Positions 10,299 through 21,400 of a stretch of 64,000 nucleotides of DNA are shown piece by piece. Made by a program: the position numbers and the translations under genes. The DNA lies in assembly GCA_014904845.1 (NCBI GenBank), contig MU119206.1:1-64000 (forward strand), read 5' to 3'. The notes beneath the pieces were generated by a model, which was given only the letters and a program-made list of their open reading frames with translations, had not been told where the DNA came from and made no database searches. The stretch's first letter is position 1. Each line of letters begins with the position of its first letter. Origin of the DNA: Acephala macrosclerotiorum. Its lineage: Eukaryota; Ascomycota; Leotiomycetes; Helotiales; Mollisiaceae.

Positions 10299-11873
10299 AT
10301 GGCATTTCTCTCCCATGTCAAATGGCTGTATCACGAATTTGGTCTCAACTCTTTGTATGATACTGGACGAGATGCATGGCTTATCATTCTGGCACGATGC
10401 ATGCGTATGGTTGCATTCGGAACAAACTCCCTCATCCTCGCACTCTTCTTCTCCAGCCTCAAATTCTCAGACTCCTACATCGGGCTATTCATGACCCTTA
10501 CGCTAATCGGAGATGTCCTTCTCTCGCTGCTACTCACGCTTGTAGCAGATCGACTCGGTCGACGAAAAGTCCTTTTCGGTGGGTCTGTATTGATGGTTAT
10601 TTCTGGTGCCGTGTTTGCTTGTTTTGAGAATTATTGGATACTTTTGATTGCGGCGGTGTTGGGGGTTATATCTGCGACTGGGGGTGATTTTGGACCGTTC
10701 AGAGCGATTGAGGAGAGTATTTTGAGTGGGTTGACGAAAAGTAATACAAGGGCGGAGGTGTTGGCTTGGTATGTTACGACGGCTACTTTGGGTCAGAGTG
10801 TGGGGACGGAGGTGGCGGGTAGGATTGTGCATGGGTTGCAACAAAGGGAGGGGTGGACGTTGGTGGATGCTTATCATGGGGTTTTTTGGATGTATAGCGC
10901 GATGGGAGGGTTGAATATGGTAATGATGTTGTTATTGAGTGAGAAGTGTGAGGTTAAAAGTAATGAAGAGGTTAGGGAGGAGGAGGAGGTTGAGGTGCTG
11001 CTTGATGGCGAGGAGGGGGAGATGGAAGAGGGGCAGCGAAGTCCTATGACACCAACTACACCGACTTCGCAGACGCCTATCACTTCTAAACCACCGAAGC
11101 AGAAATTCTTTGCTCAGATCTCGAAGGATACCCGATCATCGATGTACAAACTCTGGGCTCTACTCATCATCGATTCCCTAGCCGACGGAATGGTCCCTCT
11201 TTCCCTAACAAACTACTACCTAGATCAAAAATTCCACCTCAAGAAATCAACACTGGGAGACATCACCTCAGCAGCCTACTTCCTCGGCTTTTTCGGCACC
11301 ATCTTCGCAGGCCCTCTCTCCCGCCGTCTCGGCCTCGTCAACACAATGGTATTCACCCACCTCCCCTCCTCCGCGGCAGTCCTCTTCTTCTCCCTCCCCA
11401 ACAACGTCCCCATGTGTGTTATCCTCCTCCTCATCCGCATGGGACTCAACAACATGGATCAAGCCCCTCGCACCTCCTTGATTGCAGCGATCGTGAGACC
11501 GGAAGAGAGAACGGCGATTATGGGCATTACGAGTATGTTGAGGACGTTGGCGAGTACGACGGGACCGACGGTTACGGGGGTGCTGGCGGGGCATGAGAGG
11601 TTTTGGATTGCGTTTGTGGTTGCGGGGGCACTGAGGATTGCGTATGATTTGGGGTTGTGGGCGATTTTTGTTAATTTGAAGTTGCATGTTCATGAGGAGA
11701 AGGATGAAGAAGGCGAGAGGGAGGTGCGGATTGAGAGGGATGGAGGGAGGGAGAGGATGACTGATGAGGAGGAGCTGAGGGATTTGGTGGAAGACAGTGA
11801 GAGTGAGAGTGGGAGGTCTTCTGAAGACTTCAAGAAGGGGAGGAAGGAGGATGAGCTCAGTGAGGGAAAGTAG
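10299..11873 (+). CDS. MFS transporter
   Basis: A single-exon ORF of 524 residues. The first half has membrane segments and the MFS loop 2-3 signature DRLGRRKVLFGG (~residues 84-95), then a G-rich segment with GVISATGGDFGPFRAIEE. A soluble central loop (~residues 210-270) is rich in Glu then Pro/Thr (SPMTPTTPTSQTP). The second six-helix bundle follows, with GPLSRRLGLVNTM as the symmetry-related loop and RMGLNNMDQAPRTSLIAAIV. The C-terminal ~60 residues are a very acidic and Ser-rich cytosolic tail. It resembles a family of fungal MFS proteins related to yeast YCR023C; the substrate is unknown. The first ATG gives a sensible amphipathic start and there is no signal peptide. The ORF is intact. 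Confidence 0.85.
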   Translation: MAFLSHVKWLYHEFGLNSLYDTGRDAWLIILARCMRMVAFGTNSLILALFFSSLKFSDSYIGLFMTLTLIGDVLLSLLLTLVADRLGRRKVLFGGSVLMVISGAVFACFENYWILLIAAVLGVISATGGDFGPFRAIEESILSGLTKSNTRAEVLAWYVTTATLGQSVGTEVAGRIVHGLQQREGWTLVDAYHGVFWMYSAMGGLNMVMMLLLSEKCEVKSNEEVREEEEVEVLLDGEEGEMEEGQRSPMTPTTPTSQTPITSKPPKQKFFAQISKDTRSSMYKLWALLIIDSLADGMVPLSLTNYYLDQKFHLKKSTLGDITSAAYFLGFFGTIFAGPLSRRLGLVNTMVFTHLPSSAAVLFFSLPNNVPMCVILLLIRMGLNNMDQAPRTSLIAAIVRPEERTAIMGITSMLRTLASTTGPTVTGVLAGHERFWIAFVVAGALRIAYDLGLWAIFVNLKLHVHEEKDEEGEREVRIERDGGRERMTDEEELRDLVEDSESESGRSSEDFKKGRKEDELSEGK

Positions 11874-12368
11874 ATCTTTTGACAGTGTCTGAGAAAGAGA
11901 CACTTATCAAAATCGGATCAGTTGCGAAGGTTTGGGAGCTGAGGTTGAAAATGATTTGCCTGAACCACCCTGCCATCTTCGCATATAAGATCAACATTCG
12001 GAAATCGAGGAAGCAATGAGATACCTAAGAAGAAATTGCTCTCGAGATTTGAAGGAGGTGGAATGTCATTAAGCGAGCCCCTTTCTAGCCGAGGTGGTCT
12101 GAGAGGAACGTGGTAAGGTTACAGCGGATTCTTCCGCATTCAGGCTATACTGGAAAGCAAACGGGCTGGCGTCCATATATATACTGCAGCTGTGAACTTC
12201 GAAATATATATAATGGTATACTTATGGCCACGAACAATGTTAAAAATCGGATGCAAAATGGGATGAATCAGGGCACACGGAGGGAAACGGGTTTCCGAGC
12301 AGCTTTCGAGGATTATCAGCTATGGAGAGTTGTGTTCAGATGACACATAATAAATTTCACTGTTAACT
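11874..12368. other. Intergenic, convergent spacer
   Basis: This lies downstream of the MFS gene. A plus-strand open frame at 12110-12343 has no motif. The TATATATACTGC/ATATATATAATGG stretches (12175-12215) are AT-rich and unremarkable. Confidence 0.35.
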
Positions 12369-12524
12369 TTAAACAAGCCAAAGATTGTGCAGATGATGGT
12401 CAAATATTGGCTTTTTCTTTGACGGATTCTCGAACTTGACATGCATTTCGGTGTCGCTCAAGATCTCGATGACTGCTCTATCGTGGACGTTCTCGACGAC
12501 TTCTTCCTTAACTTTCTTCTCCAT
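12369..12524 (-). CDS. Possible 51-residue small ORF
   Basis: An ATG at 12524 opens a 51-codon frame ending in TAA at 12369-12371. The peptide begins MEKKVKEEVVENVHDRAVIE and continues ILSDTEMHVKFENPSKKKP, a charged, soluble, protein-like composition. No domain is recognised. It lies alone between the MFS gene and CDC123. It could be a small gene, the remnant of a larger one, or chance. Confidence 0.3.
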   Translation of the reverse strand: MEKKVKEEVVENVHDRAVIEILSDTEMHVKFENPSKKKPIFDHHLHNLWLV

Positions 12525-12740
12525 GGCCAACGGCCTCGATCATGGGCTACCACTTAAATATATATGAGGACCGCGGCAGCTGAAAGAATATTAGCATGTC
12601 CTATTTAGTCGTAGCATCCGTTAAGCGGATGCCTGTTTTATGATCGTCCCACAGATTCTTTTGACTTGTAGGTATTGAAAAGTCTTCCACTTCAAATAGA
12701 GATTGGGACGCGAAGGTGGTTTGTCAAGATGTAATATTTT

Positions 12741-13991
12741 CTATCTTGCATCAATCTCATCATCATCGCTCTCTCCTGTTTGCATGTCCATCCTCCCGTC
12801 AATCATCTGTTTCCAATGATCTGCGAATTCTCTCATTCCACTATCGCCTCCTAAACTTGCATCCACCACTTCTCTTGGAAGTTTATGCGCGCTGTACTGT
12901 GGGGATGCGAAGCTGTATGCTTCTGGGTCATCCTTTCTGACTAATCTTATTTCTGGCTTCCAGACCACTTCTTCAACTCCATCTTCGTCTTGTGTATCTT
13001 CATCGCTACTTGTTTGGGGTAATGGTAGATTATTGCCTGAGTCTGGGATGCCGAGTAGGGGCTTTGGGAGGGGCATCGTGAGGAGCTCCAGCCAGGAAAA
13101 CAAGAGAGGGTCGGTCCGAGGCGCCCAGGGGTTGATGTCCATGAGGCGGACTTTGTCGTATGGCTCTGGTAGATAGACATCGAATACGAAATCCTCGTCT
13201 GGGAATGTCCCTTTCAATGTCTTCTCGAAATATGTAACAATCGTATCTCGTAACTGCTCCTTCATGGGAAAGAGAAAGTCGAAATGGTTGAGATCCCGCT
13301 GGCAGATGCCTACTACTCTTCTTTCTCGTACGAAACATCTGAATTCACACGATGGGTTGACTTTGAACCACTTTCTTAAAACCAAGACATAGTTTATATT
13401 TCCCTTCGTCAAGGTCTCATCTTCGGCGCAATCGTCGAACGCATGTTCTAAATCGTGGGTTACGAAATCCGACGATTTCAGAAGGAGGTATATATCGTTC
13501 GGCGTTGCACATTCCATGCTATTCTTCTTCATACCGATCCATGTTGCATCCTTGGGAGCAGACCAGTTGAGCTTTGGTGCTACTAGGCCGCCTAGTTCTA
13601 TGATTGTGTCTCTGATCTGTTGATGTATTTCGGTGAAGTGAACTGAGGGGTCGGGATCTGGTTCTTCATCCCAGCCGTCGCTTGTTGAGTTGTCGTTGTA
13701 TGTTGAGGGTGGAGGGAAGGTTGCTGTCTCTGGTGGGAGGACGATGCCATCTTCGCGGATGTAGGAGAGAAAGGCGGGTGAGAGGGGGATGATTCGAGAT
13801 TTGAGGGTGGAGGAGCGATATCTGAGAGGTTTTAGTGAAGGTTTTGATTTTGAGAAAGAATTGCTATACTTTGGATGCCAGAAGTCGTAGGAGCAGTTCA
13901 AGATATGCGATTTCGTGACTGGTTTAAAGGGGAGGCGGGTGAGGGGTTGTGGTTCTGGTACTGGCGCGTTCGGGATATGTATTGCTGGCAT
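12741..13991 (-). CDS. CDC123: Cell division cycle protein 123 (eIF2 assembly factor)
   Basis: A single-exon ORF of 416 residues belonging to the D123/Cdc123 family, a cytosolic ATP-grasp-like chaperone that promotes assembly of the eIF2 alpha/gamma subunits. Visible hallmarks, N to [15 protein letters not shown] (~30-43), the [14 protein letters not shown] segment, [12 protein letters not shown] (~140-155), [20 protein letters not shown] (~205-225), [12 protein letters not shown], and the metal/ATP-site region [20 protein letters not shown] with DxNP. The acidic C-terminal tail ([15 protein letters not shown]) is typical. The length is close to the family's usual 360-420. The gene is divergent from CWC21 with 265 bp between starts. 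It is intact and essential in yeast. Confidence 0.93.
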   Translation of the reverse strand: MPAIHIPNAPVPEPQPLTRLPFKPVTKSHILNCSYDFWHPKYSNSFSKSKPSLKPLRYRSSTLKSRIIPLSPAFLSYIREDGIVLPPETATFPPPSTYNDNSTSDGWDEEPDPDPSVHFTEIHQQIRDTIIELGGLVAPKLNWSAPKDATWIGMKKNSMECATPNDIYLLLKSSDFVTHDLEHAFDDCAEDETLTKGNINYVLVLRKWFKVNPSCEFRCFVRERRVVGICQRDLNHFDFLFPMKEQLRDTIVTYFEKTLKGTFPDEDFVFDVYLPEPYDKVRLMDINPWAPRTDPLLFSWLELLTMPLPKPLLGIPDSGNNLPLPQTSSDEDTQDEDGVEEVVWKPEIRLVRKDDPEAYSFASPQYSAHKLPREVVDASLGGDSGMREFADHWKQMIDGRMDMQTGESDDDEIDAR

Positions 13992-14256
13992 TTTGCTGGT
14001 AAATTCTTCGAAATTTGGAAAAAAACGATTGCAAGTGTTCGCGGAAAAGGGGAGGGAGATTGGAGGAAATTAAAGGAAATGAAGTATCTGGATCTGAGTC
14101 ACCAAGTCAAAAGTTGCCCCTCCATGAGCTACTGTAGGTTTTGACGCATTCTTTCTGCCACGCTAAATTCTCACCGCCTAGCTTTATTGCATTCTGAGCA
14201 GACTTAAATCCTGGAACATTTCTCATAAGCCCCTCCAAACCATATTCATAGCAGAT

Positions 14257-14799
14257 ATGTCTTCCAATGTCGGTCTTTCGACGCCTAGAGGTAGCGGCAC
14301 CTCCGGCTACGTGCAACGCAATCTTGCGCATCTAAAGCCTCGCGATTTCGGCAAGCCATACTCGACCGACCTCGATAGCCTGAAGCATCGCCAGCGACAA
14401 CCAGACAAGGAGATCTTGGAGCATGATCGGAAGCGCGAGGTTGAAGTCAAAGTCTTTGAGCTGAGGGATAGACTTGAGGATGAAGGGTGAGTTATTTTGT
14501 TCGCGGAATAGCAGAGAAGCTAATCGTTTTGTAGGGTCGAGGAGGAAGAAATCGAGACCCAAACGGAAGCCCTGAGACGGAAATTATTGAAGGAGAGCGA
14601 GAAGGGCAATGGACCGAATAGGAAGGGATTGAAGATGCATCAAGTTCACGAGTTGGCAGAAGCCAAGATCAGGCAGGATGATAGATTCAGGAGTGCGTTG
14701 GGCATCAGTCGGGACTATGAAGAGGGAAGCCACTGGAAGAAGCAAGAGGAGAGATTGAAGGCCGCAGCGGAAAAGGCAGCCAAGGAAGAAGAGAAGTAA
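14257..14799 (+). CDS. CWC21: Pre-mRNA splicing factor Cwc21
   Basis: Exons 14257-14486 and 14535-14799 (48-nt intron, GTGAGT...TTTTGTAG) give 164 residues. The N-terminus [20 protein letters not shown] and the following [11 protein letters not shown] are diagnostic of Cwc21 (the N-terminal region of SRRM2 in animals), which binds Prp8/Snu114 in the catalytic spliceosome. The cwf21 domain is the Lys/Glu-rich helical segment [19 protein letters not shown] through exon 2. The C-terminus is low complexity ([12 protein letters not shown]). The start is fixed by the conserved MSSNVG and by its position just after the CDC123 promoter region. The nucleus is the expected location. The gene is intact. 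Confidence 0.93.
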
Positions 14800-15212
14800 A
14801 GGGAGATTTTGCTTTTTTCTGCCGTGGGGAATGGCCCACGGAGTTCAAGGCGTCGCTACTAGCGGAGTGTTCTTTTCCTGGCGTATTAAATGAAACAAGA
14901 GGCTTCGAGTCTTATGGCATGGATGGTTTCCAAGTAAGGTGTCAATACGAAGGTACGAATTGATTTACTCATCTGATTGTTTCAATGCCCAAGGGACTTT
15001 TGTCAAAGAGAGGCAAGGTCTACATTTGGCTTTCAGACGAGACCACAAAAGGCATGGAATTTTCGAATATCTGTATTGTACATCTGAGAATTCTGCGCAG
15101 ATTCTTCTTAGCAAGTACTGAGCCGATGAACTGACTTTCTAAAGAAGTCATCCACGAATAAGCAGCGGCGAAGCATGATTTCCGAGGACATTCCAACTCA
15201 GTCATCTGGTTT
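14800..15212. other. Convergent intergenic spacer
   Basis: 3' flanks of CWC21 and the enoyl-CoA hydratase gene. A GC-rich imperfect hairpin (CCGTGGGGAATGGCCCACGG, ~14822-14841) follows the CWC21 stop by about 20 bp and could lie in the 3' UTR. No gene is recognised. Confidence 0.4.
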
Positions 15213-16127
15213 TCACAACTTATGCCTCTTCTCACCGCTGGCAATCTTCCTGAACTCCTCTTGGGGAATACCAGCCGCGAATCTCTCCAACCCCCCAAAG
15301 ACCTCCGCCACTCCTTGCGCATCCAAAACATCCCTCTCTGGCTTCCTGATCAAGGCCTTGATCTTCGTCAAGCTGTCTCCGATCAAATGCGACCCAAGAC
15401 GGTTGTCAATTTCCTCGAAGACTAGATCTCTGAACTTCTCATCCTCTCCTTTGCCGCAGTCGAGGATCTTGTTTACAAATCCAACTTGTAAAAGCTCCTC
15501 CGCAGTAATCCTCTTGCTCATGATCAAGGCCTCGTTCGCTTTACTAATTCCCAGGCGCTGGACGAAGGCTCTTGATGCACCGCCTTCAGCGACTAGACCG
15601 AGCGAGGAGAATGGTGTAAGGAGAAATGTGCTAGGGACGCAGTAGATGAAATCTGAGAAGGCGATTAGGGCAGCTGAAAGGCCAATTGCGGGACCATTGA
15701 GTGCCGTGACGAGGATCTTGGGGTGGGTGTAGAATGCTTGAGTGATATTGAGGTTGTTGGCGACGAAGCTTCTGAGCCAATGTCTCGCAAGATCCGTGCC
15801 GTCTGGTTGTTCTCTCGAGATGCTCACATCGGCGCCACTATGTAACATGAGTATCAGTCCTTTCACCTTCTTTTGAAGGCTTGCTTGCTGCTTACGCTGA
15901 AAAGTAACGGCCTAGAACAGGGTTAGGAATTGCAATTCAAGCATGTTCAGTGACATACCTTTTCCAGTCAAAACCGTGATGAATACTTCGTCATGTGTGG
16001 CAACCTCCCTCATACATCTCGCCAATTCATAATAACCTTCTTGAGATAACGCGTTCAGCTTCGGCTGGTCGTCAATCGTGATCACAGCTATTCTGCCTTT
16101 GTATTCGAGTGAAATAGGACTTGGCAT
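15213..16127 (-). CDS. Enoyl-CoA hydratase/isomerase family (peroxisomal enoyl-CoA isomerase-like)
   Basis: Three exons on the minus strand: 15959-16127, a 16-nt micro-exon 15896-15911, and 15213-15837, giving 269 residues. The crotonase fold is clear: ITIDDQPKLNALSQEGY, the oxyanion-hole strand FITVLTGKG-RYFSAGADVS (which the micro-exon completes), then PKILVTALNGPAIGLSAALI and LTPFSSLGLVAEGGASRAFV, where the Glu after VA is the usual isomerase base. The C-terminus ends KRHKL; HKL is a plausible weak PTS1, so peroxisomal beta-oxidation of unsaturated fatty acids (delta3-delta2 isomerase, ECI/DCI-like) is the likely role. It is divergent from PET100. Hydratase and isomerase cannot be separated by eye. 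Confidence 0.87.
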
Positions 16128-16603
16128 CTTAAATCTTTGGCTATCCAACAGATGGCAGAAAATAGTTGGGAGAGGAGGAATTGGGGGACTCAAGTTGAAG
16201 GTACTTGTCAGATTTCTCGAGTTGGTCAGATTGTGGGGTAGCAAGCTATCCGAAGAGCCTCGGCCTAAATTTAAGGTTATGCAGGGGTCCGGATTTTCAG
16301 GCCAGCGGTTCTTTGGAGAGACTCGATCAATGTCCGGAGTCATCAAAGGAGGTTTGGATTCATTGCAAAGTCTAGGGTAGCAATTCACATTTTAAATTTC
16401 CACAGTCCCAGGAGCTGGTGAGTGAAGAAGGACTTTGGGGTAGTGCTATCCACGTGATCATACCCATGAAATCCGGCGGCCTTGTTTGAAGGGCTCTAAG
16501 GTTTTATCGAACCACTTCCTCGATTTCCACCACTTCGGAATTAGAACAACTCTACCCATTCCACCGTGTCACCGATTGAAATCTGTTACATAGAATTAAC
16601 AAG
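16128..16603. other. Divergent promoter region of the isomerase gene and PET100
   Basis: 476 bp separate two divergent starts. A 100-codon plus-strand open frame here (16078-16380) is the antisense shadow of the isomerase exon plus 5' flank. No other gene is seen. Confidence 0.45.
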
Positions 16604-16937
16604 ATGGGTGGTCCCAATCTCGAAGTCTTCAAGGTCTGCAGATCCGGTGCTTTATAATGGACAAGAATTTGATAGCTAATCGAGCATCTAGTTTGGCATG
16701 TACATCATGTTCCCAATCGCAATCATGTACTACTACGGCACGAACCTTGATAACCGCTTCTCGGTCCCCGACTTCTGGCCCAAGCCAGAGCAGACGAACA
16801 GAATACCATTCGAGAAAGACGAGATTAAGTCAGAATTGGAGCGGTTGAGGGCGAAGAGGCTATATCTGAGGGAGAAGAGGATAGAGCAGGAGAGAGCGTC
16901 AGGGAACTCCAGACAAGGGAATGGAGAGTCTTCGTAA
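16604..16937 (+). CDS. PET100: Cytochrome c oxidase assembly protein Pet100
   Basis: A 30-nt first exon (16604-16633, MGGPNLEVFK) and exon 16692-16937, joined over a 58-nt intron, give 91 residues. FGMYIMFPIAIMYYYGTNLD is the single membrane segment with the family's G-N motif, followed by FSVPDFWPKPEQTN and a charged helical C-terminus (ELERLRAKRLYLREKR). Pet100 is a mitochondrial inner-membrane chaperone needed for complex IV assembly. The length matches fungal homologues (~90-110). The tiny first exon explains why a plain ORF search starts too late. The donor is GTCTGC, slightly unusual. The gene is intact. Confidence 0.92.
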
Positions 16938-17209
16938 ATAGAAGACTGGGATATCGAGGAAGGCGTGCGAGAAATATAGAAGAAGTCGTGTGAAGGCCAC
17001 CTTGATGAAATGTCTTTGCGACAGAAAACCGATGGTCAGCATATAATAAGGCGTTCTACATTGAAGGCGTTATGGATGAAGCATCAACGGATGTACGGGA
17101 AAATACGATTATCTCCATTCAGAGGTTCATGATGCAGGAGCACGGCATAGAGTGACGACGTGTGTCTGATATTGTACAAATCTATAATGTACATTATAGT
17201 ACACTCCAA

Positions 17210-18204
17210 CTATGCATCTAGTTTCTCCAACATATCTTCCCAGACATCCTCCCTTATATTCATACCTTTTGCAACATTGGCATAGACTCCCTGGACATTG
17301 GGGTAATCTTGAAGTGCCTCGAGGAACTCGGACAATGACTTTACCGCATCTTCAGAATCAACTGTAACCATGGTATCCTCGTTAGCATGCCAAATTATGT
17401 CCGAGCTCTCAATTTTTAGACCATGACTTTTCTGCAGAGCTTCCGCGGCCGCCATTGTCTTATTTGGCTCTGTCCATACCACAATACTGCCATCTTCATC
17501 CACCTCAACGTCTTCAGCTCCAGCTTCTATGGCTTCATCTAATACCTCATCGACTCCTATACCGCTCTCATCCTTTTCGAATGCAACTCTTCCTTTCTTT
17601 TGAAAGAGGTAGTTCGTAGGCGTAACATTGCCACCATGCCTCTTGACAAGATTCTTAACGTCCGACAGTGTTCGATTTCTATTGTCCGTCTCCATCTCGA
17701 TGATCATGGCAACAGTAGATGGTGTGATGACTTCCAGAGTAATGTTTTCGAGAGTCGCTCCGCTTGCCGACTTTCCTTGCCCTCTTGCAATCGCTGCTTC
17801 CATGGAAGCCTTCGGGAAACCGGCTGTGAAGTGTAAGCTTCCACTGTTTGGTACAATTGGAGGGATTATACCCCATTATGTACCTTTCTTCGCGGTTTGT
17901 AGTATCGTTGCTAATCGGGGGTTGGTGTTGGGGTCTCCGCCATAAACTGCAATTGAGTTTAACAAGACTTAATCCGAAATATTGAGGGACTTAACACACG
18001 TTTCGAGGCAAGAGCTATACCCCTAGAGAATATTGAGCGCTCTGCATTCTTTTTTGCGTCTGCACTTCCTTTGTCGTGCTTGATCTTCGACCAGCGATTA
18101 TGGCCTGATTGTGCAGTAGAAGATGTTGAGAATTGCAGACAGCGAGAACAAATAGAATCCCCTCGAGGGGCAAACGACCGCAAGCCTCTAGAAAATGCAG
18201 CCAT
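17210..18204 (-). CDS. YebC/TACO1-type mitochondrial translation activator
   Basis: Exons 18000-18204, 17884-17946 and 17210-17823 (introns 53 and 60 nt) give 293 residues. Residues 1-35 (MAAFSRGLRSFAPRG...) are a basic, mitochondrial-type presequence. Then GHNRWSKIKHDKGSADAKK is the invariant YebC start, followed by YGGDPNTNPRLATILQTAKK (exon 2) and SMEAAIARGQGKSASGATLE. Domains 2 and 3 follow (VKRHGGNVTPTNYLFQKKG, EAGAEDVEVDEDGSI). TACO1/YebC proteins relieve ribosome stalling in translation of mitochondrial mRNAs such as COX1. This makes it functionally close to the nearby PET100, another complex IV factor, though linkage may be chance. It is divergent from the LAA1-like gene with 228 bp between starts. 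Confidence 0.93.
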
Positions 18205-18432
18205 GGCAGAAAATATAATGTACAAATATAGAGAGAGAAAGAAGGCTGTTGGACTTTTCTGAAGCTCGGCATTAATGTTCATCCGATGATCCTGGTCGGC
18301 CGCTGATTGGATGACACCTGCCAGAATGATGGCCTTGTCTGAGTGAGATCTCAAAGACACTACATTGCTACAAACTGCGCCAAAACGAACTAAACTTCAC
18401 ACGTCAATTCCTCATAATATCCCGAGGCGTCA

Positions 18433-21400
18433 ATGTCCTCAAATCCTCGACCGGGCTCTACAAATGGCTCCAGCGAAGCTCCACCGCCGCGAGTCGACTC
18501 ATCCCCTACTCCTGAGCTAGACGTCAAAAAGCTCCAAACTCTACCTTCTGAACAACAAGACCTATACCTCCTTACATTCGTCTCGACCCTCACAAAACAT
18601 GTCGAAAGCTTGGATGCAGATGGCTGTACGGCACAGCAGCTATACCTCAAGAAAGAGCTTATGCAGATTCTCAGCCTTTCAGCCCCTCCACCAACTCGAG
18701 TGATTCGAAACAATTTGGGGAAATGTTTTGCACATATACTCGGGAAGGGCGATCGAAAACTACTATTCGAGACGGTTAATGACTTGATCAACATCATAAG
18801 CAGCGGAAAGGCAAAGACAGAGAGTGATCTAAGGACCAAACATGCAGCTGTGTTCTGCCTGGGAGATGTCTACGAAGCTGCTGGAGACAGCGCTATAGGC
18901 CTTCATCCCTTAGCATGTTCAGCCTTGTTAAAGTTGTTGAAACCAGCTGGGAATAGTGCGGGCCTTCGAGCGGCTATTTTCAAATCTCTGGGCAAGATGA
19001 TCAAGATGATTGAAGGCAGCATCGATGAGAGTGTCGCCAGGGATGTCTGGAAGCAAGCAAGGAACCACGCCTCTAGCGACAAATCTGCCTTGGTGCAGAT
19101 CTCCTCATGCCGATGTTTAAAGCTATTCGCGAAACATACACATTACTTCGATAATCACAGCGATTTTGAAAATTTAAAGTCTACCATATTCAAGACGATC
19201 GATTCTCCGAGTCTTCTGGTACGGCAAGCTGCAGGAGAAGCTTTGGCAGAAGCTCTTTGCAAGAATCACTCAGAGGAACCTGTTCAGGACAATGATATAC
19301 CCAAAATCAAAAAGCCTAAAAGGACAAATACCAGCAAACGAATGTCAATGGCTCCTGGTGCGGACGACGACGAGCTCCCATCAAGACCAGAAAGTCCAGG
19401 TCCCAAAAAGAGTCAGATTCTAGTCTTTACTCTTCCTGAGATGCTGAAGCAGTTATCAACATTCTATGTAAAGATGTCTACGAGCAACAGAGCCCGAGCA
19501 GGAATTGCTGTGTGCTACAGCAGGATCTTCAAAAGCTTGAGCGAGCGAAATGTGGAGACGATGTACTTGAAGATTGTTGATCATCTAACGATCGATGTGT
19601 TGAGCAATCCAACTATCACGAGCAATCGCTACCGCCTTTTGACGACCAGGAGATTTGTCCAGATTATACTTGAGGAGGTTATTGGCCAAAGTATACTGGG
19701 CGAATCTGGTCAATTGGATGCAGCAAAACGCTTGATCAATGATATTCTCAAGAATTATCCTCAGGTCATCAAGGAACGACCAGAACCCAGCAAGCACGCG
19801 CTTATTGCTGTTCTGAGCGCGTTGGCATCGCTAATCAAGACAGTGGGGTCAGCGGCCACTGCGTTCGCTGATTCTTGTCGTGACGCTCTAATACAAGTCC
19901 TCCAACATCCCAGTTACACAGTTCAGGTATATACATCATATTGTTTACGGACATTTATGCTCGCATGCCCACAGCAGCTCCTGCCATGTCTTACAATATG
20001 TATGAATAGTGTAAACCGGGAGTTGAACCTTCTCACCACTGGAAGAAACTCTCCTCGCCGATGTATTGGTTTTGCCAATGGCCTTTCCGCCATGATCAGC
20101 ACAGCGCCGTTGCAACCTCTGTACGGGTCTGTTGATGTTAACAGTCGTGTGTTGTCTCTTGCAACTGGACTGCTCAAATCAAGCAGCAAATCGGAGTTGC
20201 GGATATCAAGCACTCAGATTCAAGTTGCTTGGATCTTGATTGGCGGCCTCATGTCTCTTGGACCAAATTTTGTCAAAATCCATCTCTCACAGCTCCTCCT
20301 TCTGTGGAAGAACGCACTTCCTAAACCGCTCGCCAAGGACAACACCTCCCAAAGGTCTTACCTAGAGTCATCTTTCCTCACACATGTGCGAGAATGTGCC
20401 CTTGGATCAATTTTGGCATTTCTACAATTCAATAGCAGGCTCTTGACTGTAGACGTGTCAAAACGTATTGCGGCTATGCTACAAAACACGTCGGCTTTCC
20501 TAAAAAGCCTTCCTCCTAAGAAGACGATGGAGGATATTACGCAGCGACTCACTCCCTCATTACAATTACAAGATTTGGACTTAATGGTTCAACGGCGAGT
20601 TCTTCAGTGCTACACCAAGCTCGTCAACCTCAGTCCAGCTGGTGGTAGCGAAGCATTGATCCAATCGAACATCCTCACTCTTGCTATATCCTTCTTTGCA
20701 GACCCAGACAACTACACGCCAAGCTCATTGAGTACCTCCATCGCTAACTCCGCTGGAACCTTCGAGACTGTCTGGGATGTAGGTGACAATTGTGGCTTTG
20801 GTGTTACCGGTCTCGTCCGGGGATTCAAGGTCAAACCACTCCCAGGCCAACATGACAATGAACCCCACGATGACTGGATGAAAGAAAATGGCCCAGACAA
20901 TGCCATTGCCAACGTGTTGCTCTCCCCCATTTGCAGTTCCTTGGAGCACGACTCGCTAGCTCTGTATCTTGGCGACCTTGGAAAGTCCGACACCATGCCT
21001 GATCCGCCTGCCACCGAAGTAGTCAATGTCGCTATCAAGCTTTTTGCCATCGCATTCCCTCTCACTCCGCCAAAGATCCAGGAAAGCATCCTCGAGCAAG
21101 TTGCGACATTCATGTCAGCTGGCTCGCTACAGCGAGATCCTGGACGTAAGGCAGCGATGAATGTAAATGTAGCGACTGCTCTATTCTCTACTCTTAAGGT
21201 TGCCGTGAAGGAGACTCAATCACCGGCCGGTGATTTGACCAATACCTCCGTCGAAAAGTTGATGCAAGAAATGATTCGCTCATTTGTCATTCATCCAGAT
21301 CAGTACGTCCGAAGCATTGGTTATGAAGCAATAGCCCGACTTTGCAACAGTTCTGGCAATTCTTTCACAAATACGGAAATAAAGTATCTCATCGACACAA

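Noticed and set aside
12613..12632. Hairpin AGCATCCG-TTAAG-CGGATGC as an RNA gene or terminator
   Set aside because: It is a perfect but short 7-bp stem with no flanking conserved elements; a stem this short can arise by chance and fungal mRNA genes do not use such terminators.
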